From positions 62,001 through 126,000 of the forward strand of contig NZ_BAAAUT010000014.1 in NCBI RefSeq assembly GCF_039534085.1: 64,000 nucleotides of DNA, written 5' to 3'. Shown here piece after piece: positions 41,683 through 49,906 of the stretch. How positions within the stretch are numbered: the first letter of the stretch is position 1; every line of letters begins with the position of its first letter. Both the position numbers and the translations under genes were made by a program. This DNA is from Planomonospora_B alba (lineage in GTDB: Bacteria; Actinomycetota; Actinomycetes; Streptosporangiales; Streptosporangiaceae). Under the pieces are notes generated by a model. That model was not told the origin of the DNA, did no database searches, and was given only the letters and a program-made list of their open reading frames with translations.

Positions 41683-41754
41683 CGCCCGCTGTTCCCGGCC
41701 GCACCCGCCCGCTGTTCCCGGCCGCACCCGCCCGCTGTTCCCGGCCGCACCCGG
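41683..41754. repeat. 23-bp tandem repeat, three copies
   Basis: CCGCTGTTCCCGGCCGCACC plus CGC recurs with a period of 23 bases (the CGCTGTTCC core starts at 41687, 41710 and 41733). It abuts the 3' end of the truncated TetR gene. Confidence 0.85.
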
Positions 41755-42105
41755 CTACGCGCGCCGGGCGATCATCGCCTCGATGCCGTCGAGCAGGAGG
41801 TCGAGACCGAAGCGGAAGTCGGCGTCCTCGGTCCATCCCTCGGCCCCCCGGAAGGCGCCGGAGCGCACCGCGGCCGACAGGGCGGGGTAGTCCTGCGGAT
41901 CGAGGACCTCGGCGAGCACCTCGCCGTAGTCGGCGGCGCCGGTGATCCCGGCCTCCTCGAAGTGGCGGTTCCCGCTGCTCATGCCGTACACGAGCGCGGT
42001 GTCGGCCAGCGCGTAGCCGTTGAGGGTGGTCACCGCGTTGATCCTCTCCCCCGCGTCCAGCCCGGTGTCCGCCAGCGCGGCCAGCCCCCGGTCCAGCCAG
42101 CGCAT
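41755..42105 (-). pseudogene. TetR-family regulator, C-terminal remnant
   Basis: The 116 codons encode only a TetR ligand-binding C-terminal domain (RWLDRGLAALADTGLDAGER, then VTTLNGYALADT, ending LLLDGIEAMIARRA). The helix-turn-helix half is absent. The homology stops at about 42105-42114, exactly where remnants of an ABC ATPase begin on the other strand. A Met at 42105 allows an ORF, but no DNA-binding part remains, so I call it a pseudogene. Confidence 0.8.
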
Positions 42106-42110
42106 GCTCC

Positions 42111-42242
42111 GCCCACGACCCCGACCACCTGCGCCGCGCCCTGGACCTGCTGCACCGGGCGGGCATCGCCGTCGAGCAGGTCGGCCTGCGCACCCCCACC
42201 CTGGACGACGTCTTCTTCGAGCTCACGGAGGCAGCGGCATGA
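42111..42242 (+). pseudogene. DrrA-type ABC ATPase, C-terminal remnant
   Basis: The last 43 codons of a drug-exporter ATPase remain: AHDPDHLRRALDLLHRAGI, then VGLRTPTLDDVFFELTE and the stop. This matches the end of DrrA-like proteins. Walker A, signature and Walker B are all missing. The stop overlaps the permease start (ATGA), the normal drrA-drrB junction, so the deletion removed the 5' part of a real operon. Confidence 0.82.
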
Positions 42243-43060
42243 GCACCGCCACCACGACCCCCACCGGCGTGAACGCGGCGCCGGCCGCCTCCCGCGGCAC
42301 GGCGGCGGGCGACCTGAGCCGCCTCGTCGTGCGCGCGCTCCGCCACGAGACGCGCACCCCCGACGCCCTCATCGTGAACATCGCCCTACCGGTGATCATC
42401 ATGATCCTGTTCGTCTACGTCTTCGGCGGCGCGATCACCACCGGGTCCAGCGGGCTGGCCTACATCGACTTCGTCGTCCCGACCGTGCTGCTCATGGCCG
42501 GCGGGTACGGCGCGGCGCTGACCGCCGTGAACGTCGCGGAGGACATGGCCAAGGGCATGATCGACCGCTTCCGGACCCTGCCCATCGGCGGCTGGACGGT
42601 GCCCGCGAGCCATGTCGTCACCTCGCTGCTGCGCAACGTGCTGGCCACCGCGCTGGCCCTGGCCGTGGCGGTCGCCCTGGGGTTCCGGCCCCGCGCCACC
42701 CCCGCCGAGTGGGCGCTGGTCCTCGCCCTCGTCGCCGGATACGTGCTGGCGGTCTCGGCGCTCGCGGTCGCCTGGGGGCTGCTCGTCCGCTCCGCGCAGG
42801 CCGCCGGCGTGTTCGGCTTCGTCGTGATCTTCTTCCCGTACGTCTCGGACGGCGTCGTCCCGGCGGAGACCATGCCGGGCCCGCTGCGGAGCTTCGCCGA
42901 GCACCAGCCGGTCACCCCGGTGGTCGAGGTGCTGCGCGCGCTCCTGCTCGACCAGCCCCTGGGGAACGCCGGGTGGCTCGCCGCCGCCTGGCTCTCCGCG
43001 GGCGTGCTGGCCGGCATCCCGGCCGCCGCCGTGCTGTTCCGGCGCCGGACCTCGGCGTAG
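42239..43060 (+). CDS. Orphan DrrB-type ABC-2 permease
   Basis: The 273-residue protein has six membrane helices and ABC-2 features (NIALPVIIMILFVYVFGGAI; NVAEDMAKGMIDRFRTLPI; HQPVTPVVEVLRALLL). It should export a drug-like compound with an ATPase partner, but the neighbouring ATPase is reduced to 43 codons and its promoter is gone. The permease is intact but may be silent or use another ATPase. Confidence 0.88.
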   Translation: MSTATTTPTGVNAAPAASRGTAAGDLSRLVVRALRHETRTPDALIVNIALPVIIMILFVYVFGGAITTGSSGLAYIDFVVPTVLLMAGGYGAALTAVNVAEDMAKGMIDRFRTLPIGGWTVPASHVVTSLLRNVLATALALAVAVALGFRPRATPAEWALVLALVAGYVLAVSALAVAWGLLVRSAQAAGVFGFVVIFFPYVSDGVVPAETMPGPLRSFAEHQPVTPVVEVLRALLLDQPLGNAGWLAAAWLSAGVLAGIPAAAVLFRRRTSA

Positions 43061-43110
43061 GGTCCGGCCGTACGGCACGGCCGCCCCGCCCGCCGTACGG
43101 CACGGCCCTC

Positions 43111-43127
43111 CCCGGCGTGAAGCCGGG
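43111..43127 (+). terminator. Hairpin after permease
   Basis: CCCGGC-GTGAA-GCCGGG is followed by CTTT. It lies 50 bases after the permease stop and 89 bases before tdh. Two copies of GCCGTACGGCACGGCC (43067 and 43091) precede it. Confidence 0.6.
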
Positions 43128-43215
43128 CTTTCCCCCGGGTTAAGAAAAGCGCGATGGACACCGGCGGAGGCGGCCCGGCACAGTGCGTAAGGTCGGAAGA
43201 CGAGGGGGGTCTGAG

Positions 43216-44253
43216 ATGAAGGCGCTGGTCAAGGAGCGGGCCGAGCCCGGCCTGTGGTTGGTGGACGTGCCGGAGCCCGAGGTCGGGCCGGGCGAGGTGC
43301 TGATCCGGGTGCTGCGCACCGGGATCTGCGGAACGGACCTGCACATCCGGAACTTCGACGCCTGGGCGCGGCAGACGCTGCGCACGCCGCTCATCGTCGG
43401 GCACGAGTTCTGCGGCGAGGTCGTCGAGGTGGCGCCGGGCCCCGAGGGCGCCGCGGACATCGCGGTCGGCGACCTGGTCAGCGGCGAGGGCCACATCGTC
43501 TGCGGCAAGTGCCGCAACTGCATGGCCGGCCGGCGGCACCTGTGCCGCAACACCATCGGGCTCGGGGTCAACCGCGACGGCGCCTTCGCCGAGTACGTGG
43601 TGCTGCCCGCCTCGAACGTGTGGGTGCACCGGACGCCGGTGGACCCCGACATCGCGGCGATCTTCGACCCGTTCGGCAACGCCGTGCACACCGCCCTGTC
43701 GTTCCCGCTGGTCGGCGAGGACGTGCTGATCACCGGTGCGGGGCCGATCGGGCTGATGGCGGCGGCGGTCGCCACGCACGTCGGCGCGCGCAACGTCGTC
43801 ATCACCGATCTGAGCCCCGAGCGCCTGGCCATCGCCGACAAGCTCGGCGTCACCCTGGCGCTGAACGCGGCCGAGAGCTCCGTCGCGGACGGCATGGCGC
43901 GGCTCGGCATGCGCGAGGGCTTCGACGTGGGCCTGGAGATGTCGGGGAGCCCCCGGGCACTCCGCGACATGATCGCCAACATGACGCACGGCGGGAAGAT
44001 CGCCATGCTGGGCCTGCCCGCCGAGGAGTTCGCGGTCGACTTCGCGACGATCGTGACCTCGATGCTCACCATCAAGGGCGTCTACGGCCGGGAGATGTTC
44101 GAGACGTGGTACGCCATGTCGGTCCTGCTGGAGAAGGGACTCGACCTCTCCCCCGTCATCACCGACCGCTTCTCCTACCGCGATTTCGACGCCGCCTTCG
44201 ACACCGCGGCCGGCGGCACGACCGGAAAGATCATCATGGATTGGACCGCCTGA
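43216..44253 (+). CDS. tdh: L-threonine 3-dehydrogenase
   Basis: The 345-residue zinc alcohol dehydrogenase oxidises threonine to 2-amino-3-ketobutyrate with NAD. Catalytic zinc ligands are in GICGTDLH and GHEFCGEV; structural-zinc cysteines in CGKCRNCMAGRRHLC. The Rossmann motif is GAGPIGLMA. GAGGGGGG precedes the ATG at 43216. The stop shares a base with the kbl start (TGATG), and the two enzymes act in sequence and channel an unstable intermediate. Confidence 0.95.
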   Translation: MKALVKERAEPGLWLVDVPEPEVGPGEVLIRVLRTGICGTDLHIRNFDAWARQTLRTPLIVGHEFCGEVVEVAPGPEGAADIAVGDLVSGEGHIVCGKCRNCMAGRRHLCRNTIGLGVNRDGAFAEYVVLPASNVWVHRTPVDPDIAAIFDPFGNAVHTALSFPLVGEDVLITGAGPIGLMAAAVATHVGARNVVITDLSPERLAIADKLGVTLALNAAESSVADGMARLGMREGFDVGLEMSGSPRALRDMIANMTHGGKIAMLGLPAEEFAVDFATIVTSMLTIKGVYGREMFETWYAMSVLLEKGLDLSPVITDRFSYRDFDAAFDTAAGGTTGKIIMDWTA

Positions 44254-45485
44254 TGTTCGACAACGTCCGCGACGACCTGCGCGCGACCCTCGACGAGATC
44301 GCCTCCGCCGGGCTGCTCAAGCCCGAGCGGGTCATCACCACCCCCCAGCGCGCGGCCATCGCCGTGGCGCCCGGCGGCGCCGCGCCCGAGGCCGCCGCGG
44401 CGGGCACCGCCGTACCGGGCGGCGGGGACGGGCCCCGCGAGGTGCTGAACTTCTGCGCCAACAACTACCTGGGCCTGGCCGACCACCCCGAGGTGATCGC
44501 CGCCGCCAAGGAGGCGCTGGACCGCTGGGGCTTCGGCATGGCCTCGGTCCGGTTCATCTGCGGCACCCAGGAGGTGCACAAGGAGCTGGAGGCGCGCCTT
44601 GCGGCGTTCCTCGGCCAGGAGGACACCGTCCTGTACAGCTCGTGCTTCGACGCCAACGGCGGCGTCTTCGAGACGCTGCTCGACGACCGCGACGCGGTGA
44701 TCTCCGACGCGCTCAACCACGCGAGCATCATCGACGGCATCCGGCTGTGCAAGGCCCGCCGCCTGCGCTACGCCAACCGCGACATGGCCGAGCTGGAGGC
44801 CCGCCTCAAGGAGGCGTCCGACGCCCGCCGGAAGCTGGTCGTCACCGACGGCGTGTTCTCCATGGACGGCTACGTCGCGCCGCTGGACGAGATCTGCGAC
44901 CTGGCCGACCGGTACGGCGCCATGGTCATGGTCGACGACTCCCACGCGGTGGGCTTCGTCGGCGCCACCGGCGCGGGCACCCCCGAGCTGTTCGGGGTGC
45001 GCGACCGGGTCGACATCGTGACCGGCACGCTGGGCAAGGCCCTCGGCGGGGCGAGCGGCGGCTACACCGCGGCCCGCGCGGAGATCTGCGCGCTGCTGCG
45101 CCAGCGCTCGCGCCCCTACCTGTTCTCCAACTCCCTCTCCCCGGTGATCGCCGCCGCCTCGCTGCGCGTGCTGGACCTGGTGGCCGACCACAGCGAGGCC
45201 CGCGACCGGCTGCGCGCCAACACCGAGCGGTTCCGCACCCGCATGACCGAGGAGGGCTTCACCATCCTGCCCGGCGACCACCCGATCGTCCCGGTGATGA
45301 TCGGTGACGCGGCCGAGGCCGCGGCGATGGCGGAGCGCCTGCTCGACCAGGGCGTCTACGTGATCGGCTTCTCCTACCCGGTGGTCCCGCACGGCCAGGC
45401 CCGCATCCGCGTCCAGCTCTCGGCCGCCCACTCCACCGAGGACGTCGACCGCGCGGTGGCCGCGTTCGTCGCCGCCCGCGGCTGA
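44253..45485 (+). CDS. kbl: Glycine C-acetyltransferase (2-amino-3-ketobutyrate CoA ligase)
   Basis: The 410-residue PLP enzyme cleaves 2-amino-3-ketobutyrate with CoA to glycine and acetyl-CoA. NFCANNYLGLA, SCFDANGG, VMVDDSHAVGFVG and the PLP-Lys motif TLGKALGGASGG are all present. An Ala/Gly-rich insertion of about 20 residues (near 38-60) lies just before NFCANNYLGL and is absent from typical Kbl; it is probably a surface loop. Confidence 0.95.
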   Translation: MFDNVRDDLRATLDEIASAGLLKPERVITTPQRAAIAVAPGGAAPEAAAAGTAVPGGGDGPREVLNFCANNYLGLADHPEVIAAAKEALDRWGFGMASVRFICGTQEVHKELEARLAAFLGQEDTVLYSSCFDANGGVFETLLDDRDAVISDALNHASIIDGIRLCKARRLRYANRDMAELEARLKEASDARRKLVVTDGVFSMDGYVAPLDEICDLADRYGAMVMVDDSHAVGFVGATGAGTPELFGVRDRVDIVTGTLGKALGGASGGYTAARAEICALLRQRSRPYLFSNSLSPVIAAASLRVLDLVADHSEARDRLRANTERFRTRMTEEGFTILPGDHPIVPVMIGDAAEAAAMAERLLDQGVYVIGFSYPVVPHGQARIRVQLSAAHSTEDVDRAVAAFVAARG

Positions 45486-45492
45486 GCCGCCG

Positions 45493-45525
45493 GTCCCGGC
45501 CCCGGTACGGAACCGGGGCCGGGAC
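45493..45525. terminator. Bidirectional terminator between kbl and vgb-vat
   Basis: GTCCCGGCCCCGGT and ACCGGGGCCGGGAC form a perfect 14-bp stem with loop ACGGA. It sits just after kbl in a convergent intergenic region with further GC-rich inverted repeats up to 45650. Confidence 0.85.
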
Positions 45526-45654
45526 GACCGGCGCGGGGCCGGGACCGGACGGCCCGTCCGGGACCGGAGCCGGATTCGGGGCCGGGACGGCCGGCGCGGG
45601 ACCGCCGCCTGCCCGCCGGTCGGATCCGCCGCACGGTCCCGCGCCGCGGCCGCC

Positions 45655-47322
45655 CTACGGGAGTTCCTTCTCCGCGACGGCCTCGATCTCGGCGGGGGTG
45701 CCGGCCATGATGGTGCGGACGTGCCTGGTGACCAGCTCGACCGGCCAGTCCCACCAGGCGGCGCGCTGCAGCCTGGCCACGTCGTCCGGCTCGAACCGGG
45801 CCCGGATGGGCCGGGCCGGGTTGCCGCCCACGACGGTGTACGGCGGGACGTCGGCGGTGACCACGGCGCCCGCCGCGATGATCGCGCCGTCGCCGATCCG
45901 CACGCCGGGCATGACCGTGGCCCCGTAGCCGAACCACACGTCGTTGCCCACCACCGTGTCGCCGCGGCTGGGCATGCCGGTGACCAGGTCGAGGGTGGCC
46001 TCGGTCCAGCTCCCGCCGAACATCGTGAACGGGAAGGTCGACACGCCCATCGTGGGGTGCTCGGCCCCCGCCATGAGGAAGCGGGTGCCGGAGGCGATCG
46101 CGCAGTACTTGCCGATGACCAGTTTCTCCGGGCCGTAGGCGTACAGCACGTTGCGCGTCTCGAACTCGGTCGCGTGCTCGGGGTCGTCGTAGTAGGTGAA
46201 CTCGCCCACCTCGATGCGCGGGTCACGGACCAGCGGCCTGAGCAGCACCACGCGCGGGTGCTCGGCCAGCGGGTGCACCGTGGCGGGGTCGGGGATCGTG
46301 AACGGCACGCGGGGTCCCTTCTTTCCGGGCGGGGGATCCGCGGGGCGGGCCGCGTCCCCGCGGGGGACGGTGATCCGGGCGAGGGCTCCGGTCTCCAGCG
46401 CCGCCCAGAGTTCCCCGTCGGGACCGACGGCGATGCCGTGCGGTTCCGACGAGGCGGTCGGCAGGTCGTACTCGTCGACGTGGCCGTCCGGCGTGATCCG
46501 TCCGACGCGGCCGGAGCCCCATTCGGTGAACCACATCGCGCCGTCCGGCCCGGCGACGACGGCGTGCGGGCGGGCTCCGCGGTCGGGCAGCGGGAACTCG
46601 GTGACCTCTCCGTCGGCCGTGATCCGGCCGACCTGGCCGGCGCCGATCTCCACGAACCACATCGCGCCGTCGTCTCCGGCCGCGATGCCCACGGGAGCGG
46701 CGCCCTCGGTGGGCAGCGGATGGACCGTGACGTCGCCGTCCATCGTGATCCGCCCGATGGCGCCGGCCGCGTTCAGGGTGAACCACATCGCGCCGTCCCG
46801 GCCCGCGGCGATCGCCGAGGGGAAGGCGCCGGGAACGGGGAGCCCGTACTCGCTCACCTCTCCCTCCACGGTGATCCGGCCGATGCGGCCCGCGCCGGTC
46901 TCGGTGAACCAGAGCGCGCCGTCCGGGCCCGCCGCGATGCCGAACGGTCCGGCGCCGGTCGGCACGGGGAACGAGCCGATCTCCCCGGCCGGGGTGATCC
47001 GGCCGATCCGGTGCCCCTTGTACTCGGTGAACCAGAGCGCGCCGTCCGGGCCCTGGGTGATGACGGTCGGTCCGCTCCCCGGGTCCTGGAGCGGGTAGGT
47101 CGTGACCGTGCCGTCCGGTGCCCGGCGGCCGATCGCGCCCTGGTGCACGAGCGTGAACCACATCGCGCCGTCCGGCCCGGCGACGACGGCGTACGGCCCG
47201 GCGTCCGGGCCGCTGACGGTGAACTCCCGGACCCGGCCGGCGGCCATGTCACCGGGAGCCGGGAGGACGGGCGCGCGGTCGGCGTCCGGCGGAAGGCCCA
47301 CGGGCCGGGATGGCGAGGACAT
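45655..47322 (-). CDS. Vgb-Vat fusion: streptogramin B lyase joined to streptogramin A-type acetyltransferase
   Basis: The 555-residue protein has two full-length enzyme domains in one frame. Residues 30-320 form a seven-bladed propeller with repeated GPDGAMWFTE/GRI units as in virginiamycin B lyase; the counterparts of S. aureus Vgb His228, Glu268, His270 and Glu284 are His253 (RPHAV), Glu293 and His295 (SEPHG) and Glu310 (ALETG). A linker (about 321-340, DAARPADPPPGKKGP) leads to a left-handed beta-helix acetyltransferase (about 341-555) with IGKYCAIASGT, catalytic His422 in GAEHPTMG, GNDVWFGYGATVMPG, GGNPA and WWDWP, as in VatA/VatD. Vgb linearises streptogramin B by elimination; Vat acetylates the streptogramin A hydroxyl. 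GGAG lies before the ATG at 47322; an upstream in-frame ATG at 47382 would add 20 residues. It follows the sigma gene and has no own promoter visible. Confidence 0.9.
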   Translation of the reverse strand: MSSPSRPVGLPPDADRAPVLPAPGDMAAGRVREFTVSGPDAGPYAVVAGPDGAMWFTLVHQGAIGRRAPDGTVTTYPLQDPGSGPTVITQGPDGALWFTEYKGHRIGRITPAGEIGSFPVPTGAGPFGIAAGPDGALWFTETGAGRIGRITVEGEVSEYGLPVPGAFPSAIAAGRDGAMWFTLNAAGAIGRITMDGDVTVHPLPTEGAAPVGIAAGDDGAMWFVEIGAGQVGRITADGEVTEFPLPDRGARPHAVVAGPDGAMWFTEWGSGRVGRITPDGHVDEYDLPTASSEPHGIAVGPDGELWAALETGALARITVPRGDAARPADPPPGKKGPRVPFTIPDPATVHPLAEHPRVVLLRPLVRDPRIEVGEFTYYDDPEHATEFETRNVLYAYGPEKLVIGKYCAIASGTRFLMAGAEHPTMGVSTFPFTMFGGSWTEATLDLVTGMPSRGDTVVGNDVWFGYGATVMPGVRIGDGAIIAAGAVVTADVPPYTVVGGNPARPIRARFEPDDVARLQRAAWWDWPVELVTRHVRTIMAGTPAEIEAVAEKELP

Positions 47323-47431
47323 GGTCTCCTCTCTCGCCGCCGAGATCTCGTCGGCGACGGCATGGACACGCTTGATGATCATATGGGTTTCTCCGGGTGG
47401 CCCGGGGCGCCCGGAAGGGAGGGCGAGGCGG

Positions 47432-48394
<963 letters not shown>

Positions 48395-48431
48395 GTCCTT
48401 CCGTGGTCGCGCGGGCCCGGATCGGCCGCAC

Positions 48432-48447
48432 GACCTAAAATTAGGTC
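48432..48447. promoter_or_regulatory. TetR operator copy 1
   Basis: GACCTAA-AA-TTAGGTC has 7-bp inverted arms. It covers the -10 of the sigma promoter, so a bound repressor should block it. Confidence 0.75.
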
Positions 48448-48466
48448 AATCACAAGAATATGTCAA
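48438..48466 (-). promoter_or_regulatory. Promoter of the sigma/vgb-vat operon
   Basis: On the minus strand a consensus TTGACA (48461-48466) and TAATTT (48438-48443) are exactly 17 bases apart in an AT-rich island unusual for this window. Transcription would begin near 48431. Confidence 0.75.
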
Positions 48467-48468
48467 CA

Positions 48469-48478
48469 CTAAACTTAG
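48469..48478. promoter_or_regulatory. TetR operator copy 2
   Basis: CTAAACTTAG matches the core CTAAAATTAG of copy 1 (48435-48444) at 9 of 10 bases. It lies just upstream of the sigma -35 and close to the tetR start, consistent with autoregulation. TAAGGT (48491-48496) is a candidate -10 for a leaderless tetR mRNA. Confidence 0.6.
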
Positions 48479-48502
48479 ACCGATCCGATGTAAGGTGGGC
48501 GC

Positions 48503-49147
48503 ATGAGCACGCAGAAGACGAGCCTCAGAGAGCTGAAGAAACGGCAGACCAGGGAGAACATCTCCCACCACGCCACCCGGCTGTTCCTGGAACGCGGCTT
48601 CGACAAGGTGACGATCACCGAGGTGGCGGAGGCCGCACAGGTGGCCAAGATGACGGTCACGAACTACTTCCCCCGCAAGGAGGACCTGGTCTTCGACCTG
48701 AGCGACGAGTTCGTGCAGTCCCTGGCCCGGACCGTCCGCGACCGGGCGCCCGGCGAGTCCGCCCTGGCCGCGCTCCGCCGCGCCTACCTGGCCGCGGTCG
48801 CCCGGCGCGACCCGGTCATCGGCTTCTCCGGTCCCGCCTTCGCCCGGATGATCGACGACAGCCCGGCCCTGACGGCCCGGCTGCGGGAGTTCCACGACGA
48901 GCGCGAGAGGGCCCTGGCCGACGCGCTCGCCGCGGAGACCGGGGCCGGGCCCGGCGACCTCCTGCCCCGGGTGGCCGCCGCCCAGCTCGGCGGCGTCCAC
49001 CGGCTACTGTTCGACGAGACGCTCCGCCGCACCATCGCGGGGCAGGACGACGCGGAGATCGCGGCGGTCCTCACCGGCCACATCGACACCGCCTTCGGCT
49101 TCCTGGAGCCCTCCCTCGGCGGCTATGCCGTCCGCCCCGCCGGATGA
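48503..49147 (+). CDS. TetR-family regulator, probable repressor of sigma/vgb-vat
   Basis: The 214-residue protein has the N-terminal helix-turn-helix (RENISHHATRLFLERGF, ITEVAEAAQVAKMTVTNYFPRKEDL) and an all-helical ligand domain. The ATG at 48503 lies 6 bases after TAAGGT, so the mRNA is probably leaderless. It is divergent from the sigma factor, and two CTAAAxTTAG elements occupy the shared region. The ligand is unknown; a streptogramin-like compound is the hypothesis suggested by the controlled genes. Confidence 0.9.
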   Translation: MSTQKTSLRELKKRQTRENISHHATRLFLERGFDKVTITEVAEAAQVAKMTVTNYFPRKEDLVFDLSDEFVQSLARTVRDRAPGESALAALRRAYLAAVARRDPVIGFSGPAFARMIDDSPALTARLREFHDERERALADALAAETGAGPGDLLPRVAAAQLGGVHRLLFDETLRRTIAGQDDAEIAAVLTGHIDTAFGFLEPSLGGYAVRPAG

Positions 49148-49171
49148 CCGCCGGGCCTGCGGCCCGGGGCG

Positions 49172-49906
49172 TCAGGCGCCGAGGTAGGCCAGGACCGCCG
49201 CGACCCGCCGATGCGTGTCGGGGCTGTTCTCCAGGCCCAGCTTCGTGAAGATCGAGTTGACGTTCTTCTCGACGGCCGAGACCGACAGGTGGAGCGCCCG
49301 GGCGATGCCGCCGTTGGACCTGCCGTGGGCCATCTCGCGCAGCACGTCGCGCTCGCGCGGGGTCAGCTCCTCCCCCCGGCCTCCCCGTACGGCACGGCGG
49401 GCCAGCAGGCCCTCCACGACCTTGGGGTCGATGACCGAGCCCCCGCCGGCGACCGCCCGCACGGCGCCGAGCAGCTCCTCCAGGTCACCGACGCGGTCCT
49501 TCAGCAGGTAGGCGAAGCCCTCGGTGCCGTGTTTGAACATCTCGAAGGCGTAGAGCGCGTCGGAGAACTGGGAGAGCACCACCACCCCCGTCCCCGGACG
49601 CTCGACGCGGATCCGGTGGGCAGCGTCGATGCCCTCGAAGCCCGCCCGGAAGGAGCCGCCCGGCATCCTGATGTCGGTGATCACCACGTCCGGCCGGAGC
49701 CTGCGCACGGCGTCCAGCAGCTCGTCGGCGCTGCCCACGGTCCCGGCGACGACGGCCTTCCCCGACGTCTCCAGCAGCCGCCGCACGCCCTCGCGGACCA
49801 GGTAGTGGTCGTCGGCGACGACCACGCGCGGCGGCGCCTGCGGCTCCGGCCGCGCCTGCGATCCCGGCGGTGTCGGCGGTGTCGGCGGTGTCGGCGACTC
49901 AGTCAT
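49172..49906 (-). CDS. NarL/LuxR-family response regulator
   Basis: The 244-residue protein has a receiver domain (VVVADDHYLVREGV, phosphoacceptor in VVITDIRMPG, Lys in LLKDRV) and a LuxR helix-turn-helix (ELTPRERDVLREMAHGRSNGGIA, LSVSAVEKNVNSIFTKLGL). The N-terminal TPPTPPTPP run is encoded by a 9-bp DNA repeat and is probably disordered. The ATG at 49906 overlaps the kinase stop by 8 bases. Confidence 0.92.
   Translation of the reverse strand: MTESPTPPTPPTPPGSQARPEPQAPPRVVVADDHYLVREGVRRLLETSGKAVVAGTVGSADELLDAVRRLRPDVVITDIRMPGGSFRAGFEGIDAAHRIRVERPGTGVVVLSQFSDALYAFEMFKHGTEGFAYLLKDRVGDLEELLGAVRAVAGGGSVIDPKVVEGLLARRAVRGGRGEELTPRERDVLREMAHGRSNGGIARALHLSVSAVEKNVNSIFTKLGLENSPDTHRRVAAVLAYLGA

Noticed and set aside
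43140..44075. 311-codon minus-strand ORF opposite tdh
   Set aside because: The plus-strand tdh has full zinc and Rossmann motifs; the minus frame is Ser/Pro-rich shadow.
47323..47382. Upstream ATG at 47382 as the vgb-vat start
   Set aside because: It has a GGAG too, but the ATG at 47322 has a stronger ribosome site and gives a propeller start like known Vgb; the 20 extra residues are not part of the domain. Kept as an alternative.
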